DNA of 21,266 nucleotides, from assembly GCA_946479015.1 (NCBI GenBank), contig CAMLEQ010000017.1, forward strand, positions 1 through 21,266, written 5' to 3'. The position numbers were made by a program, and so were the translations under genes. Source of the stretch: an uncultured Gemmatimonadota bacterium. GTDB taxonomy: Bacteria > Gemmatimonadota > Gemmatimonadetes > Gemmatimonadales > Gemmatimonadaceae. The notes under the pieces were generated by a model. It ran no database searches, was not told the DNA's origin, and saw only the letters and a program-made list of their open reading frames with translations. Shown one piece after another: positions 16,552 through 21,266 of this stretch; position 1 is the stretch's first letter, and every line of letters begins with the position of its first letter.

Positions 16552-17107
16552 CGCGTACGCCCAGCCAGAAGCCGATGCGCGTGATGATGAAGTGCCCCAC
16601 GAAGCCGACGGTCGCGAGGAGGAGGACGTCGCTCCAGGCGAGCGGGACCACGGGCCACACGAGCAGGAGCGCTCCCACCAGGTAGTCCATCTGGTCCGCG
16701 GGAATCCAGGGGTGGCCGGGCGCGATGCCGACCCGCCGCTTGAACCAGCTCTTCACGCTGTCGCCGGCCATGGCGCCGATGCCGAGGCGGATACCGAGCG
16801 ATGGCCACGGGACATCGCGCGCGAGACTCCACGCCCAGTCGATGCGCGACTGCACGAATGCCGCGAGGAGCGCCGCCACCACGCCGAACGCGAAGCCGAC
16901 CACGGTCTTGTGCCCGCCCAACCGTCGCTCGTCGATCGGTCGATTCCACCACGGCCAGTACTTCACGAACGGCGGCGCCATGTTCGCCACGTAGGCGGGC
17001 AGCATGAGCCAGAGGAGTTGCGCCGCGCGCAATGGAGTGTATGGGGAATCGACGGTCAGCATGGGACGGGGCGGATTCCGCGGAGTGTCGAGCACAGCAT
17101 AGTGCAT
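16538..17107 (-). CDS. CDP-archaeol synthase-like (CarS/DUF46) integral membrane protein
   Basis: In archaea CarS transfers CMP from CTP to unsaturated archaetidic acid, giving CDP-archaeol for polar lipids; it is related to bacterial CdsA. The 189-residue protein (start ATG 17107, GAGAGGG upstream) has about five hydrophobic segments and the family motifs: LPAYVANMAPPFVKY (36-50), NRPIDERRLGGHKTVVGF (55-72), and GDSVKSWFKRRVGI (115-128), then PADQMDYLVG. The D-K-R residues of that segment should bind CTP and metal. The lipid substrate in a bacterium is unknown; a phosphatidate or isoprenoid-glycerol phosphate is possible. It overlaps glgX by 14 bp on the same strand. A GTG at 17188 would add 27 unlikely residues. 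Confidence 0.8.
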   Translation of the reverse strand: MHYAVLDTPRNPPRPMLTVDSPYTPLRAAQLLWLMLPAYVANMAPPFVKYWPWWNRPIDERRLGGHKTVVGFAFGVVAALLAAFVQSRIDWAWSLARDVPWPSLGIRLGIGAMAGDSVKSWFKRRVGIAPGHPWIPADQMDYLVGALLLVWPVVPLAWSDVLLLATVGFVGHFIITRIGFWLGVRDVRY

Positions 17108-17259
17108 CGGCGTGCCCTCTCGCGTCGGCCACTCCCGGATACGGCTGCCGGGCATTCCCCGATTGTGCGTCGCGCCGCCCGGCGTCACCTTGATCCCCGC
17201 GTTCGCGGCACGGAATGCACCGCGGACGGAGCCTTCTCGCGGGACGCCGTCGGAAGGCA

Positions 17260-17287
17260 GTGCGATATCGGTTCGACGTTATCGCAC
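17260..17287. promoter_or_regulatory. Operator-like inverted repeat, 8-bp arms with 12-bp spacer
   Basis: GTGCGATA (17260-17267) and TATCGCAC (17280-17287) are exact inverted copies with centres 20 bp apart, about two helical turns, the geometry of a dimeric regulator site. It lies about 150 bp upstream of the CarS-like gene start. No matching regulator gene is in the window. Confidence 0.45.
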
Positions 17288-17316
17288 GGGTCGTGAGGCC
17301 GCTGGCCACGACCGAG

Positions 17317-17334
17317 GCTTCGATCGATCGAAGC
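17317..17334. promoter_or_regulatory. 18-bp perfect palindrome
   Basis: GCTTCGATCGATCGAAGC is fully self-complementary over 18 bp and lies in gene-free DNA. Perfect symmetry of this length suits a homodimeric DNA-binding protein. It does not match a binding site I can name. Confidence 0.45.
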
Positions 17335-17374
17335 ACCTGAGTCGTCCGTGCGACGAGGGTAAGACTGCCGGGCC

Positions 17375-17395
17375 ACGTCATGTTTCGCATGACGT
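17375..17395. promoter_or_regulatory. Short hairpin or operator ACGTCATG-N5-CATGACGT
   Basis: Exact 8-bp arms at 17375-17382 and 17388-17395 flank the 5-nt loop TTTCG. An outer pair GGCCA (17371-17375) and TGGCC (17403-17407) could extend the structure. It can act as an RNA hairpin or a DNA site; there is no T-run after it on either strand. Confidence 0.4.
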
Positions 17396-17423
17396 CGAAC
17401 GATGGCCAGCAGTCGCCAGCGAT

Positions 17424-17468
17424 GACGAACCCCCGTGAGTTGGCGATGCCGGCTCACGGGGGTTCGTC
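17424..17468 (-). terminator. Strong hairpin terminator after the Usp-phosphoribosyltransferase operon
   Basis: GACGAACCCCCGTGAG (17424-17439) pairs without mismatch with CTCACGGGGGTTCGTC (17453-17468) over a 13-nt loop. It starts 18 bp past the stop of the phosphoribosyltransferase gene on the minus strand. The stem is the strongest in the window. A U-tract is missing, but the position and the 16-bp stem make transcription termination the best reading. Confidence 0.6.
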
Positions 17469-17485
17469 GCATCCGCGAACGGCCA

Positions 17486-18175
17486 TCAGGCGACCGGGGC
17501 CGCGGCCGCGCCGCCCGCGATCGACTCGCGCGCGCGCGCCAGCAGCCGTACCACCTCGTCATCGGTGGTCTGGCGGAAGTCCTGGTACCAGATCCCGATC
17601 GCGAGCAGTGGATACGGGGTGGCGAGGCAGACGACATCGTCCGCCTCGTCGCGGAGCAGGGCGATGGTCTCCAGCGCGGCCACGGGCGCGGCGATCACCA
17701 CGAGGGCCGGGCGCCGCTGTCGGAGCGCGCGCACGGCGGCGCGCACGGTGGCGCCGGTGGCGATCCCGTCGTCCACGAGGATCACGGTGCGCCCTTCCAC
17801 CGGGAGCGGCTCGCGCCCGCCGCGATACGCGCGCTCTCGACGATCGACCTCCGCTCGCGCGGTGGCGGCGGCCCGCTCGATGGTCTCGGCGTCGATCGCC
17901 AGCGCCTCGAGCACGTCCTCGTTCATCACGCGCGCCCCGCCGCTCGCCACCGCGCCCATCGCGAGCTCCTCCTGTCCCGGCGCGCCGAGCTTTCGCACGA
18001 TGAGCACGTCGAGCGGGGCGCGGAGCGCGGTCGCGACCTCGTACGCCACCGGCACGCCGCCGCGCGGCAGGGCGAGCACCACCACATCCGACCGCCCCGC
18101 GTAGCGGCCCAGGCGCCCGGCGAGCTGGCGTCCGGCATCCGCACGATCGCGGAAGCGCCATTGCATCATGCGCAT
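17486..18175 (-). CDS. Type I phosphoribosyltransferase-family protein
   Basis: A 229-residue protein with the PRPP-binding signature VILVDDGIATGATVRAAVRA (DDGIATGAT), an early loop LALPRGGVPVAYEVA and VRKLGAPGQEELAMGA, as in the broad PRTase group next to stress genes. It lacks features of a known purine or pyrimidine salvage enzyme, so the base acceptor is unknown; some members are thought to regulate rather than catalyse. ATG 18175 is set by GGGGAGG, which overlaps the Usp stop six bases upstream, so the two are co-translated. The DLH-like gene nearby (19471) is the typical partner: I recall fused PRTase-DLH proteins in other bacteria, including mycobacteria. Confidence 0.86.
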   Translation of the reverse strand: MRMMQWRFRDRADAGRQLAGRLGRYAGRSDVVVLALPRGGVPVAYEVATALRAPLDVLIVRKLGAPGQEELAMGAVASGGARVMNEDVLEALAIDAETIERAAATARAEVDRRERAYRGGREPLPVEGRTVILVDDGIATGATVRAAVRALRQRRPALVVIAAPVAALETIALLRDEADDVVCLATPYPLLAIGIWYQDFRQTTDDEVVRLLARARESIAGGAAAAPVA

Positions 18176-18181
18176 GATTCA

Positions 18182-19150
18182 TCACCTCCCCGGCTCTTCC
18201 GGCCGGACCATCAACAGCGGCACCTTCGCGCCGCGCAGCACCTTGTCCGCGATGCTTCCGACGACCAGCCGCCCCGGCCCATGCCCGCGCGCGGTGAGCG
18301 CGATGACGTCGGCAGTGATCGCGTCGGCGTAGTCGAGGATGGCGCTCGCCACCCGGTCGTCCACGCAGACGTCCACCTGCACACTCGCATTCGGCGCGAG
18401 CGCGCGGATGCGCTCGGCGATCCCTTCGAGATGACCGCGGGCGTGCTCCACAGCCTGCTCCTGCTCGGCGGCGTCGACGTCGAACGCCGGCGCCAAGAAG
18501 GGATACGGATGGAGCGGCACCCGCACCGGGTTCACCACCCGCAGCAGTGTGTAGCGCGCACCACCCAGGCGCCCGAGCGCCACGGCGTGCCGCACGATCG
18601 CCTCCGCGCGCTCGGAGCCGTCGAGGGGGAGGAGGATGTGCCGCGGCAAGGGCGCCGGTGTCAGCCACACGGGTCGTGGCTGCGCCGCGGCCGTGCCCGC
18701 TCCTCCTTCCTCGGAAGCGTCGTGATCGCGCGGTCGCACGAGGAGCAGCGGCATCGTCGCCTGCCGCAGCACGCCGCTCGCCACGCTGCCGAGCCAGAGA
18801 CGAGTGAGGCCGGTGTAGCCGTGCGTCGTCATCACGATCATCTCCGCGTCCAGCGTCGCGGCCCGCTCGGCGATGGCGAGGGCCACCGGATCGTCCGTGA
18901 TCTCCCTCTCCACGGTCAACCCCGTGTCCTGCGCGACGTCGGCGGCGATGCGCGCGATGTACCGCTCCTCGTACGCGCGGATCTCCGCGTCGACGGGCGC
19001 GAGGGCCATCGGATCGCCATCCACCAGGGCGAGGTGCACGCGCACGAGCGCGAGCGACGCCGATGACGCGCGCGCGATGGCGACCGCGAGCGGCAGGGCC
19101 GCGAGCGCGAGCTCCGACCCATCCAGGGGAACGAGAATGGGACGAGTCAC
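18182..19150 (-). CDS. Tandem universal stress protein (two UspA domains)
   Basis: A 322-residue protein of two complete Usp domains, each beginning with the typical strand (RPILVPLDGSELALAALPLA and RHILLPLDGSERAEAIVRHA). Both end with an ATP-type site: HGYTGLTRLWLGSVASGVLR and GHGPGRLVVGSIADKVLRGA, followed by MPLLLVRP and VPLLMVRP. Both sites keep the G-9x-GS pattern, so ATP binding is likely, unlike the Usp at 13397. The start GTG 19150 has GGAGG four bases upstream. Such proteins are induced by starvation, hypoxia or other stress; the target is unknown. It heads a two-gene operon with the phosphoribosyltransferase. Confidence 0.92.
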   Translation of the reverse strand: MTRPILVPLDGSELALAALPLAVAIARASSASLALVRVHLALVDGDPMALAPVDAEIRAYEERYIARIAADVAQDTGLTVEREITDDPVALAIAERAATLDAEMIVMTTHGYTGLTRLWLGSVASGVLRQATMPLLLVRPRDHDASEEGGAGTAAAQPRPVWLTPAPLPRHILLPLDGSERAEAIVRHAVALGRLGGARYTLLRVVNPVRVPLHPYPFLAPAFDVDAAEQEQAVEHARGHLEGIAERIRALAPNASVQVDVCVDDRVASAILDYADAITADVIALTARGHGPGRLVVGSIADKVLRGAKVPLLMVRPEEPGR

Positions 19151-19470
19151 GGTACCTCCACGGCGGTGTGAGAGAGTCGGCGCCGACCGGTCGCCGCCCG
19201 CTCACGTCGCGGTCGCGCGCCGGACGCCGGGCCGCGGCGTCCTGTAGCGGCAGGATGGCGTGGCGTGCCGTCCTGGTCTATCCTCCATGCGACGACGGCC
19301 CGTCGGGCGATCCCGCACACGGCGCCCGATGCGCGCCAAGCGCCGCGTCCGGCAGATCCGCGCGGCACCGGACGCCGGAGAATGCCGACAGGAATTCCAT
19401 GCTCCGGCCGACAGCGCGCGCACGGGTGGCAGCTACCCCTTTCGGGACGACTCAGAGCGTGGAGGACACC
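19151..19470. other. Divergent intergenic region between the Usp and DLH-like genes
   Basis: These 320 bp must carry the promoters of both divergent units. I see an inverted repeat TCCTG-N6-CAGGA at 19240-19255 and an 11-bp direct repeat CCGGACGCCGG at 19220-19230 and 19368-19378, both possibly chance in such GC-rich DNA. No gene with a usable start is evident; the DLH frame stays open upstream without a ribosome site. Confidence 0.5.
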
Positions 19471-20169
19471 GTGGCTTCCGATCTCGGCTCCGACCCGGGT
19501 GCACGCGCCGTCGAGATTCCCGTCGACGGCCTCGTGCTCGAGGCGGACCTCAGCGTCCCGCCGGATGCGCGCGGATTGGTGATCTTCGCGCACGGCAGCG
19601 GCAGCGGGCGCCTGAGTCCGCGCAACAGATTCGTCGCGCGCGGGCTGCAGGCAGCCGGCCTCGCGACGCTCCTGCTCGACCTCCTGTCGGCGCAGGAGGA
19701 GCGCATCGATGAGCGCACGCGGGAGTTCCGCTTCGACATTCCGCTCCTCGCCGCGCGGCTCGTGGCGGCGACCGACTGGGTGGCGCGGGAACCCACGATC
19801 GCTCGACTGCCCATCGGCTACTTCGGCGCCAGCACTGGCGCCGCGGCCGCACTCATCGCGGCGGCCGAGCGCCCGGCCGCGGTCGGCGCCGTGGTCTCGC
19901 GCGGCGGTCGCCCCGACCTGGCCGGTGCGGCGCTCGAGCGCGTGCAGGCTCCGACGTTGCTCATCGTGGGCGGCCACGATCCGGAGGTACTCGATCTCAA
20001 TCGCGCCGCGATGGAGCGGATGGCGATCGCCACCGAGCTGGAGGTGGTGCCGGGGGCGACGCACCTCTTCGAGGAGCCCGGGGCGCTCGAGGACGTGACG
20101 GAGCGGGCACGCACGTGGTTCACGAGCCACCTGATGCACCGACGAGAGCCCTCCGCGACCGGCGCCTGA
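19471..20169 (+). CDS. Dienelactone hydrolase-like alpha/beta hydrolase
   Basis: From GTG 19471 (GGAGG five bases upstream) the 232-residue protein is a compact alpha/beta hydrolase. The oxyanion segment is FAHGSGSGRLSPRN (39-52), the nucleophile elbow GYFGASTGAAA gives S121, the acid is D170 in IVGGHDPEVLDLN, and the base is H198 in PGATHLFEEPGALED. The serine replaces the cysteine of true dienelactone hydrolase, so an ester or thioester substrate is more likely. No signal peptide is visible, so it should be cytoplasmic. It faces the Usp-phosphoribosyltransferase operon, and fused PRTase-DLH proteins support a shared, still unknown, pathway. Confidence 0.86.
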   Translation: MASDLGSDPGARAVEIPVDGLVLEADLSVPPDARGLVIFAHGSGSGRLSPRNRFVARGLQAAGLATLLLDLLSAQEERIDERTREFRFDIPLLAARLVAATDWVAREPTIARLPIGYFGASTGAAAALIAAAERPAAVGAVVSRGGRPDLAGAALERVQAPTLLIVGGHDPEVLDLNRAAMERMAIATELEVVPGATHLFEEPGALEDVTERARTWFTSHLMHRREPSATGA

Positions 20170-21113
20170 CGCGTGCGCCCGGCCGGCGCGCCCAGTGCGG
20201 CATCGCGTGGCTCGCGGCCATGGCCGGCGTGCTCGCGCCACTGGCGGCGCCGGCCCGCCAGCACCGCCTCGCCACGCAGGCCGAGATCGTCGAGTATCGT
20301 CGCCTGCGTGGCGCGCTCGCGGCGGTGGACACCGTGCCGGCGCCGCCCCGCGGCCGATACCGCGCCTATCGCGTCCGCCTGACGAGCAGCACCGGCCTCG
20401 TGGCCACGGGGCGCCTCCTCCGCCCCGCGGGGAGCGCGCGGGACCTTCCGGCCGTGCTGCTGGACGATGGGCGCGAGATGAACAGCGACGTACTCGCCCA
20501 TCTCCCCGCCGACTTCGGGGACGTGGTCGTCCTCGCCCTCGACTACCCGGAGGAGATCCCGTACGCGCTCCGCCTGCGCGACGTGGCGTTGCACGCGTCG
20601 CGACTGGAGAGTGCGGCGCGTCGCATCCCTGCCCTCTTCTCCCTCGGCGCCGCCTACCTGGCGAGCCGGCGCGATGTGGACAGCTCTCGGATCGCGCTCG
20701 CGGCCACGTCGTTCGCCGTCCCCTTCGCCACCATCGCGGCGGCGATGGATCCGCGCTTCCGCAACGTGGCGCTCATCTATGGCGCGGGGGACCTGCCGGC
20801 GGTGCTGGCGGCGAATCTCGACACGCGGCCACGCGCGCTCCGTCCGTTCGTGGCGTGGCTGGCCACGCGCCCCTTCACCGCCCTCGCCCCCGAGCGGTTC
20901 ATCGCCCGGGTCGCGCCGCGCCCGATCGTGATGGTGAACGGCGCCGACGACCCACAGATGCCTCCCGAGGCGGTCCTCCGACTGTACGGCGCGGCCCGGC
21001 CGCCGAAGACGCTCATCTGGCTGCGCACCGGGCACCTCATGCCGACGGACAGCGCACTGATTCGCGCGCTCATCGACACGGCGTTCGCGCGGCTGCCCGT
21101 ACTGAAGCGATAG
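20115..21113 (+). CDS. Probably exported alpha/beta-hydrolase-like protein, degenerate nucleophile motif
   Basis: Counting from GTG 20115 (332 residues), a basic stretch (RRLTRAPGRRAQ) precedes a hydrophobic run GIAWLAAMAGVLAPLAA and a likely cleavage site after APA, which suggests a signal peptide. The body looks like an acyl-esterase-type hydrolase. The elbow reads ALAATSFAVPFA (S199) in place of GxSxG, the acid is D278 or D279 in NGADDPQMP, and the base is H307 in RTGHLMPTD. The start is uncertain: GTG 20115 overlaps the DLH gene by 55 bp, CTG 20166 touches its stop, and ATG 20220 would cut into the signal sequence. Substrate unknown; it may be inactive. Confidence 0.65.
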   Translation: MVHEPPDAPTRALRDRRLTRAPGRRAQCGIAWLAAMAGVLAPLAAPARQHRLATQAEIVEYRRLRGALAAVDTVPAPPRGRYRAYRVRLTSSTGLVATGRLLRPAGSARDLPAVLLDDGREMNSDVLAHLPADFGDVVVLALDYPEEIPYALRLRDVALHASRLESAARRIPALFSLGAAYLASRRDVDSSRIALAATSFAVPFATIAAAMDPRFRNVALIYGAGDLPAVLAANLDTRPRALRPFVAWLATRPFTALAPERFIARVAPRPIVMVNGADDPQMPPEAVLRLYGAARPPKTLIWLRTGHLMPTDSALIRALIDTAFARLPVLKR

Positions 21114-21150
21114 CCGACGGTCGAACGGGGCGCGACTCCTCGCCCGGGCA

Positions 21151-21233
21151 CCGCTCGGGCTCCTCGGCCTCGGCGAGTTCCGCTCGGGCTCGTCGGCCGT
21201 GGCGAGTTCCGCTCGGGCTCCTCGGCCGTGGCG
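21151..21233. repeat. 29-bp tandem repeat, three copies (last partial)
   Basis: Copies begin at 21151, 21180 and 21209 (the last is 25 bp). The first 20 bases of the unit are CCGCTCGGGCTCCTCGGCCG, and the full unit ends in GGCGAGTT, with one or two changes per copy. Since 29 is not a multiple of three, the frame shifts with every copy, so the array is probably noncoding. It lies just after the last gene and may be a variable-number locus. There are no spacers, so it is not CRISPR. Confidence 0.8.
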
Positions 21234-21266
21234 CCGGGGGCCATTCGCTTCGGCGGCGCACGCGCT

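Larger units (their letters stand above)
17108..17485. other. Gene-free region rich in inverted repeats, upstream of the carS-like gene
   Basis: These 378 bp lie between the start of the CarS-like gene and the stop of the phosphoribosyltransferase gene, both on the minus strand. I find no ORF with a credible start or domain. The region holds four inverted repeats (17260-17287, 17317-17334, 17375-17395, 17424-17468), listed separately. The last is a likely terminator for the upstream operon; the others could control the carS-glgX promoter. A structured small RNA cannot be excluded. Confidence 0.7.

Noticed and set aside
13528..16584. 1018-codon open frame on the plus strand across the Usp and glgX genes
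   Set aside because: It spans two well-supported genes in the wrong frame, has a low-complexity composition and no recognisable domain.
21151..21233. Possible CRISPR array
   Set aside because: Copies are contiguous, without spacers, and no cas gene is present.

Overview
The window is very GC-rich bacterial chromosome, with GC-dominated third codon positions, many GTG starts and long spurious antisense open frames. It carries 20 genes I can support: 18 complete protein genes, one truncated protein gene and one tRNA. There is no transposase, integrase, phage gene or CRISPR array, so it reads as ordinary chromosome. The base composition and gene mix fit an aerobic or microaerobic soil-type bacterium, possibly Gemmatimonadota; I cannot prove the phylum from the sequence.

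Layout. 1-1600: tail of a DinB-family protein, tRNA-Lys(UUU) and an APH-family kinase. 1600-4720: a histidine phosphatase divergent from the Na+/H+ antiporter nhaA, which meets a CheR-type methyltransferase tail to tail. 4890-7460: a zinc-ribbon mini-protein and an NADPH-dependent FMN reductase in one operon, a divergent beta-hydroxyacid dehydrogenase, and a HemG-like flavodoxin on the opposite strand. 7698-14377: the core operon, SHOCT protein - acsA - pdhA - pdhB - pdhC - acyl carrier protein - degenerate double Usp, with start/stop overlaps at every junction from acsA to the carrier protein. 14389-17107: glgX preceded by an overlapping gene for a CDP-archaeol synthase (CarS/DUF46)-like membrane protein. 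17108-17485: a gene-free stretch rich in inverted repeats. 17486-21113: a tandem Usp plus a phosphoribosyltransferase on the minus strand, divergent from a dienelactone-hydrolase-like enzyme and a probably exported alpha/beta-hydrolase-like protein. The window ends in three copies of a 29-bp tandem repeat.

How the genes may work together. The core operon makes acetyl-CoA by two routes: acetate activation (AcsA) and pyruvate oxidation (E1 alpha, E1 beta, E2). It adds a dedicated small acyl carrier protein and has no E3 of its own. Around it are genes usually linked with energy limitation or redox stress: two tandem-Usp genes, a phosphoribosyltransferase and a dienelactone-hydrolase-like protein (a pair I recall as fused in some bacteria), glycogen debranching, quinone-linked HemG-type flavodoxin and FMN reductase, and NhaA. 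My inference is a metabolic stress island that reroutes carbon to acetyl-CoA under low oxygen or starvation. The least explained parts are the carrier protein inside the PDH operon, the bacterial CarS-like gene and the operator-like repeats at 17260-17468.
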